NCBI RefSeq assembly: GCF_002775205.1
Contig: NC_036443.1
Location: 20,307,266 to 20,371,265 of the forward strand
Reading direction: 5' to 3'
Length of the DNA stretch: 64,000 nucleotides
Source of the DNA: Xiphophorus maculatus
Lineage: Eukaryota; Chordata; Actinopteri; Cyprinodontiformes; Poeciliidae
Of the stretch, positions 32,410 through 45,539 are shown piece after piece. Every line of letters begins with the position of its first letter. The first letter of the stretch is position 1. Below the pieces are notes generated by a model that searched no databases, was not told the DNA's origin, and saw only the letters and a program-made list of their open reading frames with translations. Made by a program: the position numbers and the translations under genes.

Positions 32410-35362
32410 GGCTGCCCTAAAAATCCAGAAAACTGACGGAAAGGGACCATGTTTAATAAACACAGAGGAAATGGTCTATTCTGTATCATGCATTTTCCAA
32501 AAGGCAACAGACTTACTTTTCATGAAATTTCTTGCTCTTTTTCCTCTGTCACATGAAAGCACATGGAAAAACTGTTTCGGTCCTACTGCTGTCTTAGGTC
32601 TAAAACGTCTGTGACTGGAGTTTCAAATAAAATGTCACAGAGCAGCATGCTGTTAGCTTTGTCAGATTATGTTTGCTCTGGTGAAACTCATTGATTATCA
32701 CTCATCATTAGGGGAAACAGGGCCACAACACGATTCGGTCAATCTTTTAAAGTGAAAGCACCGCCTCCAGTTTGCCTCTGTCTGACCACAGGAATTGTAA
32801 AGTATATGTTTACGATTAACATTTAAATAAACCTGCATTAAAGGCTTTTCAAAGGAGTGTTGTACTTCATTTCTATGGATATCAGTCAAAATATATTTAT
32901 ATGGGATATGTAAAATCACATTTCCATTGATAAGAATACAAAAAATAGCAAAAAGCAATGTAAATACAATACAGTATAACCAAAATTAAATGAATGAATC
33001 CAACTGACTTATAGTTTTCAGAACCTAACATATGTTAGCGTTATGTTTTACCCATTATATAGTGCAATTAAAAGTAACATCCAACAGGAAAATGTGTTGC
33101 CATTATGAATATATATATATTTTTTTTACTAAATAATCTAATTTTCAAAGGAAAGCAGAAGGACATTACAGTATTATTAGCCTGATGCTACATAACAGTT
33201 TAAATAGAATTTCATAAGTCATAGTTTTGTTTAAAAAAACCAACTAATTTGTACATTTTAAAAAATAATGTACAAATTATTTCTTGACCTGAGAAACGTA
33301 ACTCAAGCCCTTTGTGGTCAGTTTTGAAAATCAGTTTAGTAATTCATTCTGAAGTCCAATATTTACCACTGGGTGTCATGATCGAGGCAGACTGAAACGT
33401 GGCCCTGTGTATCTGCAGTAGACGGGTTTGATGGCTTCTTGCACAGAGAGGCACTGAAGATGATGCAGCATTTCTTCTGCTTCGGGTGGTTGATCATCTG
33501 AGAGGAGCCTTGGCAGACATTTGATGCATCTGTAGACTTTATTTCAGATTTTCCAACAGACGACGTTGATATGGTTTGAAGGGAAAAGTACAACAAATCG
33601 CTGCTGAGCTGATGATGACTCAACAGAAGAGGCCGGATCAGTAGAAATTGCTCGTCATCGCATCCGCCATATTGTGAGTGGCAAGTTCACTTTGGAGTCC
33701 AATACTGGTGTTGTTGCAATACAAGATAATAGAAAATACACACTAAAATGTATGTTCACCTAATATTGATGAGTCATTTACATATACAATAAAATATGTT
33801 CTTTCAGAACTAAAATGGTGCTCTTTAAATAAAATTTAGAAGTCAGAAAAACAAACAAAATCACCTCAAAATCTAATTTAAACTTGACTTAATTTACTCT
33901 TGAGAATGTATCACCCCACTATGTATCACTGAATGATTTACTCAATGAAGTGTTAGTTATAAAATGTAAAAATGTTTAGTTCAATTAATTAGATTTTCCA
34001 GAAAGAATTATTGATAAAACCCTTTTTAGTTATTTTAATGTCAACACATATGAATGATCACATTTTCTTAATATTTGTTCAAACATAATGTAAAATTACT
34101 AAACACATTATGAAGGCATGTTCTTCTCAAATCTCAAGACAGATTTTTATTCATATTTTAAACCTTCCACAAGTTTTTTTTATGATAACCCTCAGGATGA
34201 GATATATAATATTTAGAATATTGTCTATTTTATCATTAAAATGGCTGAATTCCATTCCAACACACAAGATCCTATGTTTTGTTGTTATTCTTCTATTTGA
34301 GAGATTATTTTAATTGCTGTGACTGATAAGAGCGGGCAGAAATGCAAAGCAGTGTCGAACTGTCACTCTACTACAGATGACCTACATACAAAGTAGAGCA
34401 GAAGAAATGAGACATGTTAACTGTGCAGAGGGGCTCGCTTTGTGCAGGAACGCTTCTTATATTTTGGTCTATATAGGACGAAGGGTGCTGGCCTAAATCT
34501 ACAAGTCGCATCCACTGTTGTGTCTATATTCTCATAAACACATTGTGCTGCTTGTCATGTTGTATCCTGAGAGGGATTTGTGCCTTTCAGGATACAACAG
34601 AAAGCCAACAGAACAGAAATGTCAGGGCCAACGCAAGCAAAACTTCCAATTAGCCAACATAATGTTGGGAAATATGCTGTGTCCTCCCTCACACAGGAAA
34701 AGGCAAAGGGTCAAACTGCCTGCCTGAAGGGAGGGACAGCTCTGACTGGTCATAAGCTGTTGACAGAAAGGTCAGCTCTGCCAAGGTTGGATTAGTGGAT
34801 AGACTGGGAATGTTAGTCATCAGGAATGACCAGTAACATTTGCTGGAAGATTAACCCACACAGCTAGAAATAAAAAATGGGAGGGGAGATTTCTACATCT
34901 GTCCACACAGCTTTCACACAGAGTCAGATGATCAGAATATTCTTGTGCCACACCCTAACTCCCTTAAAGAGATAAACCAGCGATTCATCCACTTCCATGA
35001 AAGGCGGGAATTCACACAGCCTGCAAACTAAGATTCTGAGATCAATTTGCTTTGGGTGAATATTTCAGAGTATTCTTCTGTTCAGATTTACTTATGGGGT
35101 TCCATGGACAATTAATTTGCACTATGGAACTGTAATAAGGCTCATTAACACATTATTAAACACTAGTTAAAATTCTTTATTGTGGATATAGAAATGCTAA
35201 CCTCTGACATTAAACACTGGAAAGGGTTTTTACCAAATCTGTTAAAAGTAGTAACTGTGAATGCTGCTAATTAGTGAAAGGGAACAATGGTATGCTAAAT
35301 GGCAGTGAATTAAGAAAGGGATATAATGCCTAATTAAAAATAGACACTCAATGGATGCTGGA

Positions 35363-35459
35363 CTTCTTTGGTCATTGGCTGAAATGACCAAAGAAGTAAT
35401 TTATTGACTTCTTAGGTCAAAATTACTTCCTTGATAATTTCAGCCAATGACCAAAGAAG
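35363..35459. repeat. Nested inverted repeat (23-bp arms)
   Basis: Arm 363-385 (cttctttggtcattggctga plus aat) is repeated exactly in inverse at 437-459, around a 51-nt loop. The first 14 bases also pair with 383-396 around a 6-nt loop, so three copies of one 14-bp word alternate in orientation. Could be a tiny foldback element; no target duplication is evident. Confidence 0.8.
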
Positions 35460-35544
35460 GATCTTTTATTCAAATGTGACTTTTAAGATTAGCATCAATA
35501 GCCAGTTTACATCCATCCTTTTATTTAAAGGCCTTATTTAAGAA

Positions 35545-36200
35545 CTTTAGAGAATGAAGAGTGTTACAAAGACCAAGGAACTGAGAGGACAGGTCAGGTG
35601 AAAGTTATGAGGAATTTTAAAGGAGGGCAAAGTTATAAAACAAGATCCATATTTTCCAGCATATTATGAAGCACGGTTCTTCATCAAAATTGGAAACAGT
35701 ATGTCTGAGCAGCAAACCTACTAAGACCTGGCTGTTCATGTGAGCATCAATCATAGAAACATGCAAGAAATCCCTAGTACCTTTGGAGGAGCTTCGGAAA
35801 TCCACAGTGTAACTAGGGCAATATGTCTACATGACAACCACTTACCAGTAAATCCACAAATCTGGCAAGAAGAAAGCTGTTGTTGACAGATCACCATAAG
35901 AAGTCCAATTGGGAATTTACAACTTAGCTATGACAGACACACAGCAAACATCTGTAAGTAGATTCTCTGGCCAGAAGAGAGGAAAGTTAACACCTATGGG
36001 CCACATTCTGTGTAGCCGAAAACTGCATAGCTGAACAAACACCACCATGTTTCACATCCCCAATGTGAAACATGGTGGTGGCAGCATTATGCTGTGGGGA
36101 TCAACAGATACAGGAAAGATTATCAGAGTTCATGTTGGAGATGAATGGAGCTAAATAATCCTGGAAGAAAATCTTTTAGAGCAATGGTGTCCAATTGCCA
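35545..36200 (+). mobile_element. Tc1/mariner-like remnant
   Basis: Degenerate transposase-side text, with the family phrase catggtggtggcagcattat followed by gctgtgggg at 36,072-36,100 (HGGGSIMLWG-type coding on the plus strand). It is much decayed and carries an 18-bp perfect inverted repeat at 36,040-36,080 that is not part of the family consensus as I know it. Confidence 0.7.
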
Positions 36201-37282
36201 CAAAGTTTGCTTTCCAATAACATACTGTGCTAGCTTTTCAAATGATTGAGGCACATCAGTAGAATGTATTTGTCTTTTATTAACTCAGTTTTTTGCTTCT
36301 ATTTTCATATTTTAATACCATACTAGGTAAGGCCAGATATTTAACAAAGTGTATTGGAAAAAGTAGTAGTAGGTCCTGTGCCATTTTTATAGCATAGAAC
36401 AGACTTTTATTTCTAGACTAATCAGAAAATAATAAACCCCCAAAGGTAAAAGAGAGTAGTCTGTTTTTATTTTATTTCAATTATTTTTGCAAAGGTGCAC
36501 ATCTATATGTTTAAAATCTATAATGATATACAGATTCATTTTATACAGAAATCAGTCTGCACTGGTCATTTTATAAAGAGATTAAGTATTTAATAATAGC
36601 AAGTAACAGCACAATTCGGTTTTTCCTAATTGGGGTTAAACTTGATTACTGTTCACAATCCTTAAATGGAAAGCAGAACAGAATACACAACAAAACATTT
36701 GCAGGAAAGAAACTGAGCCAAGAAAAAAATGACTCAAAACTCAAGTTGCTGCAGTTGTGTTTAATAATGGCCTCTGAAACAAAAAATGTAACCAAATACG
36801 GTTTGTCTAAGCTCTGCCTCTGGTTCTGCAAACACATCCAACACCATCAACCAACATACTGTTCAATCAGTTTCGTTCAGTGTGCACTCCATTTGGGGAT
36901 GTTATTGTGACAACTTTATTATTCTAACAATAACAAAAAATGTGCTATGAGTAGTGGAACTCAAAGTGATTGACCTTAAATATAATTAAAGATATCTAAG
37001 TAGAGTTAGATAAGCATGGTTTAAGTTTTACATTCATTAACAGATAATCCTATGAGTCAAAATAGTAAACTTGACACGGTCCAACTAAGTTCCCATCATT
37101 ACACACATAACAACTCACATTCTTTTAGAAACATCTCTGCCATCTAAAATAGAACATCTTAGCAAGAAAAACTGTTAAATATGAGCCCCCCTGATTACTG
37201 GGACAGATATGTAAAGGGGGCAAGTTTTGAACAAATCAAATAAGAATAAACCTCTACATGTGTTTGTTTGGAAAGTTTGCTC

Positions 37283-40200
37283 TCAGGTCCTGAAGAGCAC
37301 CGCGGCCGTCACAGCTGTAAGAGCCACAGCAACCACTGGCCCCCAGATCATCCACGGCTTCTGCAGGGAGCAGCAACACAGAAAAAAAATAAACTGAACA
37401 TGACCAAAAGACACCTCCCATCAGAGGATCACCGACGTTCACACAGAGGGAGTTTGCGACTGAGATCAAGACGAAACACAGCTGATGGAAGTAGCCAATT
37501 AAGGACAAGCTCTTTAGGATAAAAAAAATTTGCGTCGTCACAGCCAACGGGGAGAAACAGTTGTTAAGCGTTAGCCATTCAGACAGAACAAACAGATGTC
37601 AGATGTTGAAAGCTGCATGATTAGAGGTTAAGATTTCTTAGACGACAGTTTTCCCCCCGAGGAGGGCATTCTGGGAAAGCAGGAAAAACCCAATTAATTC
37701 ATGCAATGATTGAAACTACACTGATGGAGATGACAGATGTAGGCCGGCTCGGCAGGAGTAATGTGTACCTTGCTACCACATTGCGCCGAAGCACCAAAAC
37801 AGCAAAGCCAGGATAAGGCCGATGACTATGGCTTGAACAGGCAGCAAAAGTGGCGTCTACAGAAGGGAAGGGATATTATAGTAATCAACTGCAAAGGGAC
37901 AGACGTCTGTGGGTGTTTAGCTTTCTTTGAAAATGTGTCACTCAATCACCCTGTCTTTAACTGGTGGTTTTCACAGTTGTTTGGCTTATAAGAAGCTGCC
38001 AGTGTTCAGCATTCCTCACACAGACATATAAGAAAACAGATGACAGCACAATCCAAGGACTGTCTTCTAAAGACCGATTGGTATTTGGGTAAATTTTTCC
38101 TATTTGCTGTTTATTTGTTTTTTGCCCAATGCTGGCTGTCCCTGACACTGCAAAGGAGTTTTCCTTAACGTGAACATTTATCCAAACTTAAACATTCTTA
38201 AGATGCTTTTTTATGTGGCAATATATAGCATCACATCAGGATTTAATTCAGAATGTACTGGTGCTAGTTGGCTCAGGATATCTCCCTAAATCCCAAACTT
38301 TTTCAAACTTTTCAGAAACTCTACAGGTTATTAAACCTAATTGTATAAATACCCCTCTCCCCCCCACAAAAAAAAATCCTTGTATGCGTGAAAGGGAGCA
38401 TAATTTCTAATATAATAAAACACAATTTGTAAATCATAAAAATGATTCACATTTTATGTCTTAAAATCAAACTAAATTGGACACGGTCAATATAATGTTG
38501 CAGCAAAGTTAAAGCAGGGCTCGTCTACAGAAAACCAACTTCACAAAAGATGTGTTAAATCATTTCTAAACTCAGTTGCGGATTGTTATTTAAACGCTTC
38601 TATTACATTAATGTGTTGTCAGTTACATGTAGAGAGTATGACATTGACAGGGGTCGGTACTCACAGTTGACCCTTTCTCCTGTAAATCCTCCATGCCAGC
38701 TTTGAATTCCTCCAGTTGGTCTGTCAGTGTCTGTTTCTCTTGCTCAGTCTTCTCGTATCTTTCCTTTAGGTCAGAAAGCTCCATTTCAGCCTCCTCATAC
38801 TGCACAAAACAAGTAAAAGACAAAAAAAAAAGAGAGAAAAAAAGAAAACTATTTTATTTTCTTCTGGGTATCTGTTGATGGAGTAAATCTATCCTCTTCA
38901 CAAGTTTTGTCCACTTCTTACAATTGAACCTACTGCTGAATCTACTTTATGTTCAGCTATTCAGTGCAAGCTGATAGCAAAAGGAGGCCCTCCGTTTCCT
39001 TTTTTCATTCAGCGACTGAAAGAGTGGAGGTTAGCGATGACTTCATCTTTGTTTTCTTTTGGGCTACAATGCCACTCCTGTCTGTTTGCTACAAAAGTGA
39101 GTGATCCCAACCCTGCTTGCTGATTCTGACTGGCGGTATACAGCAGGTTTGGGAGGAACGGTTAAACTCACAAAATCCCTAAACCTTTCCATTTTTAACA
39201 CGTTACAACCATAAACTTCAAAACAATTTGCAAGGACGGGGTGATACAATGACTTAAAGCAACACATAATTCTGAAGTGGAAGCAAAAGAATACACAGTT
39301 TATGGAAGCATTTGTATTCAGCCTCTTTACTCTCATAATTGAGTGTAACTAATTGCCTTTAGAACTCCCCTCAATTTGTCACTTTTAGTCTGTTTGTGTG
39401 TAATTCAATCTCGGTATAAATCTAACCATCAGAATGCTCAGCTGTTGGAAAGTTTAAAGCATGGTGATAGTCAGGTTATAAAACCTAAGTTTTGAACATT
39501 TCATGGATCCTCGTTCATCTTGTACACTCCTGTCCAAATATGTCTTATTTGGAAGAATGATGAGAAGAAAGGGTTGTTGAAAGAAAGCCACATCAAACCT
39601 GGTGGAAGAAAAGATTGCAGATGTAATTGCATCAATAGTGTTTCCAGGAAGTACTGAATCGGGTTTTTAGTGTTTTGGTGTCAATATAAAACAACCGCTA
39701 GGTTGTTTCAAATAACTTGTAATTATGGTTAAAGATTGTAGGTAGACTTAGTGGTTTTCACTAGGAAAGCAAAGAATTAAGCAACTTGATCATGTTTAAA
39801 TTGAATCAACTGCATTTATGTTACCCTTGATTCTTCTCTTTTTCATACAAATTATTATTTAGATTTTTTAAACATTTCTTCTAAGTATAATTATTGCTCC
39901 TGTGCAAAAAGACAGAAATGTAATCGTGGGTGACTTTTATGCTGACAATTCACTTGCATTAATAAGTAAACCTCCATGGCTTGTTGAGAGGGAACGAAGG
40001 AAATGTCATGAATAGTTAAAGACCCTGTCAACATTGTGGCTGTAAAGCAGTGTGGTCAGCAGCACATCACATGCAGCTGCAGTACCGCAAACTGCAAATG
40101 TCACAAAACCATAATGACCAAAGTTCCAGATTTTATTCGATTTTCTATTTCCTGAAATCAGAATTAATAAAATGCATCATATGATTCAACTGTTAACTCT

Positions 40201-43200
40201 GACGTAGAAACCCCGAGACCTCAACATGAATGTACCTCTTTCTGCAGAGCCTTGCTGCGTCTTTCTGCCTCATCCAGCTGGGTTTGCAGCTTGGAGTTAT
40301 CCTGCTGGTGCTGAAGTTGTACGGCCACCAGGTTCTTCTCCAACTCCTGCTGAGATTCCTCCAGGACTTTGAGTTTGCCATTCAGGTCAGTATTCTGGCC
40401 ACGCAAACTACCAAAAGCCGAACAAAAAAAAGCAACAAAATTTGGAGGAAAACAGAGAAAACAGTGCTTAGTTTATTTTGTAGTTTAATATAGTAATTAG
40501 GTCACATATGAGGGGGTAAAGCTACACATTATGTAGATCAGTGTACTGACCTGACGAGGTCCTGCTCCAGCTGCTGCTGTTTCTGCAGCAACGCCTCTTT
40601 TTCACTGCGCAGTGCTGCACATTGACTCTGCACACTGGCCTTTTCTTTCTGGTGAGCCTTAAAGATCTCCTCCTTCTCTGCCCTCAGAGAGGCACACTCA
40701 TTTTGCAGACTGTTCTTTTCTTTCTGATGCTTATTCACCATGTCCTGTTTGTCGGATCGCAGGACGGAGCACTCTTTCTGCAGACTGTTACACTCCAACT
40801 GCATAGACTGCAGCTCATTGGCTGCAACGAGAAAGTGGTTTATGTAATCGTGCAGTCTCGGAGCAGATGGTTTGCTTTCAGTCTGCATGCACATATTCTA
40901 AAGCATGGTTTCAAAAAGTTGGGGAAATTAATCAAAAAGTTAATTTCTTTCAGCAAACTCAAACTAAAATGTGAAACTCACACATACAAGTACAGAGTTT
41001 CCCACAGTTCAATATAAGCCTGGCAGGCCACCAGACTTTACTTGTGCCCCCACCAGGCTGAGCATTGTTTATTTATTTATTTTTAATTATTGCCTTTTTT
41101 AAAGATTTTATAGTTGGTATTTAGGTATTAATACTTCAGTCTTCCAATAACGCAAAGCTATCAAGTAATATTTTCAAATTTCCTGTCAACTTTAAACATT
41201 TTTTAACTCCAAAACATGGCGGCCGTCTTGATGGCTGCCCTAGCGCCCCAAGCACAGGGGTTTAGCAAGTTTTCTAGGGGAAACCCTGAAGTAAAGCTAA
41301 AAAAATAGAATATTATGAAAAAACTGAATATTTTTACTATTAGAAATTTTTTACTTTAATATCATCAGCTAACAAATACATTTTTAAATTATGTCACTCT
41401 GTGGGTTATTAATCTTTATATTTATTGAAACGTTTTACAGCTTGAATTTCATTGCTGAAATAAATGAAGTTTTTGGTGATATTCTAATTTATTAAAACAG
41501 ACATATGCAATCCAAGTTTAAGCTGTTTGGATACCATCTCAAGTATACAAATTTATTCTTAACGCAACAAAACTCATATTCCAAACCACTTGGTCAGAAA
41601 GGTGCATCTTTGTAAGTGCACAATACAACGGTTGATTTGGCTTCGAATTGTATATTTGCGCCCTTTCTACCTTGTATTTCAGCTGTTTTCTGCCACTGCT
41701 TGCTTTGCTGCTCCAGATCACGTCGCAGGTCCTCAATCTCCCGCTCGTATTTACTGGCAGTCTGACGCCACTTGTCCAGGTCCTTGGAAGCAGTTGCCAG
41801 GTTAGACTGGACGGCAGTGACATCACGGTCCCGCTCTGCAGAGGCCGCCTCCAGGGATCGTTTCAGCGACTTCATCTCATCTTGTGCTCTTTGCAGCTCG
41901 TCACGTGAACCGGAAGAGACATTTATCTGCTCCCTTAGAACATCCACCTCATCCTGGAGCTGCTGCAGCTGGCCTGTCCAAACCCAGGTCAGTGTTTAGA
42001 TAAGAAGAGGTGCCTTTTAATGGCTCCTTAAAGAAAGAAAGTATTTCCAGTCTATAAATAAAAAAATTTACCTTGGAGATGTTTAATCTGTTTGGAAGAT
42101 TGCTCGGTTTGTTGCTTATGCCCTTTCCTCTCTTCTTCCAGAACACCTTTAAATTACAAACGTATATTTGGAGCTTACTGTATGTGTAAGCATGAAAGCA
42201 CTGAGAATCTAAATGGCTGAAATGTATGCAGCATCTTAGCTACTCCATATTACCTTGTAGCTCGATACATTTCTGCTTCTCTGTGTTGGCTATCTCCCGG
42301 GCCTCTCGAAGTTCATCATTCAAGCGCTGAATCATTTTCTCAGATTCACCAGAAGAACCCATGTTGGACTTGGTCAGATCATCTAATAATGAAAAAAATG
42401 TTAGAAAATGTCAACTGGTGTCTGAGCAGAACACCTGTCAGGTTAAAGAGCTTCATTTGGAGGATGAAGACTACTGCAGACTTACAAACACTTGTAATGC
42501 ATGAATGTCGTGTTAAATTTGAAGCTGATTAGTTTTGAACTGTACTTTCTTAGATTAAAGGACTAATGTCCCAGCAAGATCTGGAGAAGCTCATCCATGC
42601 ATTTATCTTTAATCACATTGATTACTGCAACAGTGTCTTTAGTTTCTGGGCTCCACTAATCTGGAACAAAACTACAAAAACAGCCAAAACATTGAGTTCC
42701 CTTAAATCAAGGATAGAAATCCACCTGCTTAGAGATGCTTTTGATTCATAATACCTGGAAAATTGATCAATATATTTAATGCACATGTGCTTGAAAATTT
42801 TGATGATGGCATTTGACAAAGTGTAATGTTTATTGTTTGTTTCGTAATTGGTTACTGTATTACGTTTTTGTGGTGTAAAGCACTTTGAATTGCCTTGTTA
42901 CTGAAATGCACAGTAGAATTAAACTTGTCTTCGCAAATCAAGTCAACCACAATAAATTATGTTTATTGTGGTTTAATTTCCCTTAGCAAGTTGCATCTGG
43001 ACTATGTGTTTTCACATAGTGCACAGAACTGACACGGTTGGGTGACCAGGTCACCCAAATTCCACTTTCTTCGTCCTTCCATCTTCAGTGTTTTTATTAT
43101 GTGGTGAACATAAAACATTTGCTGTAGCGATTTCAGTCAAACTTGAAGTCGTCAACTTTGGACAATGAACTTATTCCTTGGTCACAACCCTCTAAGTCTA

Positions 43201-45281
43201 TGTTGATGAAAACTGGCTGAAACTGTTTGAAACTTGTGGTTGCTGACTTGTTGCTGAACGCTATAAGCTCAGGGAGACGGTTTGGTTCAGGCAGTGAGTA
43301 GTTGGACTAGTGGTCGTTCCCAGGGCAAGAATCTTCAACGCTTCTAACCTCAACACTGTGGACAACCCACTCTTACAAAAATGTCTTTGCCAGAGGCAAA
43401 TTAATTTAAATGAACTCTACCAACTTTACCCAGAATAATGGTCGAAAACCTAGCCCGAATTATGAAAGAAGTTATTCATGGTAACAAATATCCTGTGGTT
43501 TCAGGGTCCACTATGCTATGGCAGATTTAAACCAATAATAGTGAACTTGTATTTATAATGTCAAACCTTGTGGATCCTAGTCATTTTTTTTGTTGCAGTG
43601 AACAGTTCAAATCAATCATTAAAAGCTTAATATGATGTTTAAGTCTGATAGAATTTAGATAAAATTTTGTGATGAGAAATGAGTTTCCATAAAAATACAA
43701 GAGCAGAAGATATGACTATGTTAATTCAGCTGCAGGCCCAAATAGTTAACAAGGGCTGCTAGATGATTTCCCAAGATATTGAAATAGGCCTGTTACATAA
43801 ACTAATTACTCATCCAGAAATAGGCACAACTGTACGATCTGCATTTTCTGTCCAAGCTTCTAAACCAACTGTCCATCACCCCAGCATCATACCACTCTCT
43901 GGCACATTGACATTGTTTATTATTAGAAGCAACATACAAACAATGCACAAAGGAAATGGACCTGCCAACGTTGTCAAGGGTCTGTTGTGTCTCCTGGGAG
44001 GGGTGGAAACAAACTCCACAAATATTTCAGCTTTGCAAATTCCCCTAATCTGCCACAGCTAAGAAAAGAGATGACCTAATCCAGCGCCAAGCATTTGGTT
44101 GGGGCCCAAAACAAAGAGGAACAGCAGGTCGAGCTTGTGCACCATAAATGGATGGAAGGACTTGAAGTGCCATGACAAGTTACAGTTGTTCATCAATGTC
44201 CCTAAACTGGACAAGTGTGAAACAATGGTTAGGAGCTGGTGACATCCTTTGACGAAAGCACATGACCACCCAGCTGTGTGCCAGACAAAGGAAGAGAGGG
44301 CATGTTTGCATATGTATGAGCGAGAAGCAGAATGTGAGTGGGTTCCCTGTCCTGTAAGTCTACTGTTTGTGTTCGCTTCATTTGAAAGACGCAATGAGGA
44401 TATTACACACAAGAGTGCAACATGTTATCTTTAGAAACATTAGCACTTACAGTATGTCATTTATTGTCACAGAATGACACCTGACAAAGCAGATATAGTT
44501 TAGTCTGTGAGTAAAAATACCCGGTTGACTTCAGGGGCTTGGGGGAATGGCGAGCATCACGCTGCCTCGAGTGACGACAGAAAACAAAATGAAGGAGAAA
44601 GTCTTTTTTTAGCTCAACTGCTGAAGGCCAGAACCATCGCGGCCCATGTTTTCCTGACGTCTGTTGCCTTCTGAGAGGCTGATGTAGCAAACTGAATCAG
44701 AGGTGCTCTGAATGTCCACATTATTCTCTTGTAAAGTGCTGATCAACCTGCCAGCAGTGATATTCAATTACAGCTCCAAAATGTTCTATCTGAAGGTGTC
44801 TCTCTGAAGTGATACGGAGGACACTGTTTGCCTTGTGCTCTCTCTCCCTCTCTCTATATTATGTGCAGTGAAGTGTTACAAATTCATCCATCATGCAAAA
44901 TTGATATGCTTGGACATTCTGACATGAATCCCCTTATTTGTTTCAAGATGCCTTGTGTTGGCCCATCGTTGCCTTATCTGCAGGCTCTTGTGCTCAGAGT
45001 AGATACATTCTCTAATATGTTGGAATAAGAGGTCATGATGTAAAATAAGGCCATTTACAGCCATACGCTCTAAATCCAACTCATAGCTCCAAACTCTGAT
45101 CTTACTCATGCTACATTAGTGTTATTTTTAGCAAGGTGCGCTGTGGCATGAGAAAGATACTGCCAACTCATTCAGCTTAATTATGTATGTCCATGCTTGT
45201 TGAAATAAATAATAGCAGAGCTGAATTACCTTTAATCAATGAAACGCTGTTGAGTGGATCACTCAGCTCTTTCTGATCCAT
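37283..45281 (-). CDS. slmap: Sarcolemmal membrane-associated protein, short coiled-coil tail-anchored form
   Basis: Tail-anchored coiled-coil protein of ER/sarcoplasmic reticulum and centrosome; long forms serve the STRIPAK complex through an FHA domain. Coding exons: 45,230-45,281 (ATG 45,281), 42,254-42,382, 42,072-42,146, 41,671-41,973, 40,551-40,821, 40,236-40,407, 38,665-38,799, 37,283-37,360; 404 residues with all phases consistent. The start MDQKELSDPLNSVSLIKDDL matches the known human short-form start (MDEQDLNEPLAKVSLLKDDL). Nearly the whole chain is heptad coiled coil (KSLKRSLEAASAERDRDVTA; LKVLEESQQELEKNL). The end KPWMIWGPVVAVALTAVTAA is the membrane anchor. No FHA exons were found upstream before cers5. 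Residues about 190-270 hold three 24-25-residue repeats. Confidence 0.93.
37773..37856 (-). CDS. slmap: Alternative slmap last coding exon (second tail anchor)
   Basis: Between the EKGST exon (donor at 38,664) and the KPWMIW exon, a phase-0 acceptor (cttctgtag) opens an 84-nt frame encoding TPLLLPVQAIVIGLILALLF then WCFGAMW and a stop. It is a strongly hydrophobic segment of about 20 residues ending at the C-terminus, that is, a second tail anchor. SLMAP is known to have two alternatively spliced transmembrane ends, so this is read as a mutually exclusive terminal exon. The opening threonine codon is in frame with the preceding exon. Splicing itself cannot be proven from DNA. Confidence 0.75.
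   Translation of the reverse strand, partial: TPLLLPVQAIVIGLILALLFWCFGAMW
39165..39545. mobile_element. Tc1/mariner-like end fragment in an slmap intron
   Basis: Contains family end text (cacgttacaaccataaactt; gaagtggaagcaaaagaata) with decayed continuation to about 39,545. No coding capacity. Confidence 0.6.
40993..41288. mobile_element. hAT-like non-autonomous element
   Basis: About 296 bp bounded by CAGAGTTTCCC and its near inverse GGGGAAACCCTG, the termini of a common teleost hAT-type element. It contains typical internal phrases (cctggcaggccaccag; atggcggccgtcttgatggc). Flanks share aagta, consistent with a decayed target duplication. It lies in an slmap intron. Confidence 0.65.
42545..42935 (+). 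mobile_element. LINE 3' end (L2/Rex1-like), internally deleted
   Basis: An open stretch encodes QDLEKLIHAFIFNHIDYCNS, typical of the C-terminal part of a LINE reverse transcriptase, then jumps directly to FWAPLIWNKTTK and LKSRIEIHLLRDAF, so an internal segment is missing. The tail ggtgtaaagcactttgaatt (about 42,871) is the usual 3' UTR of this teleost LINE group. It sits in slmap intron 2. Confidence 0.75.
42950..45229. other. slmap: Interior of the slmap intron after the first coding exon
   Basis: About 2.2 kb without a recognisable exon or transposon apart from small hairpins at 42,945-42,973 and 43,038-43,058. No open frame in it looks coding. Confidence 0.5.
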
Positions 45282-45539
45282 TTGCTTATCTGCTAAAAAC
45301 AGGAATAAAAATGAGAATATAAATTCAAATCAACCAGCAATGTTGACAAACAAATAACTCCCCCTGTTAATGCTGGAGATTTCTTTGAAAAAGAAAGCAA
45401 AAAAAAGTGCATACTCATCTATGACGACGATGGTTGTTTTTTTAAAGAAACAACTGCTTAAAATGTCCCTAAATGACCAGAGGATATAATACATACAGAT
45501 TAAAAGGTAAAAAGAAAAGCACTTTGAATAATATTACCT

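Larger units (their letters stand above)
32410..37282. other. Spacer between abhd6 and slmap
   Basis: Nearly 5 kb. The abhd6 promoter lies at its left end. Identified contents are a Tc1-like relic at about 35,545-36,200, a hairpin cluster at 35,363-35,459 and perfect inverted repeats at 33,245-33,279 and 34,558-34,599. The rest (33,700-34,500 and 36,250-37,250) is AT-rich and featureless to me. Confidence 0.5.

Noticed and set aside
41594-41908. Plus-strand open frames over slmap exons
   Set aside because: Antisense shadows of a coiled-coil exon whose codon bias leaves the opposite strand open.
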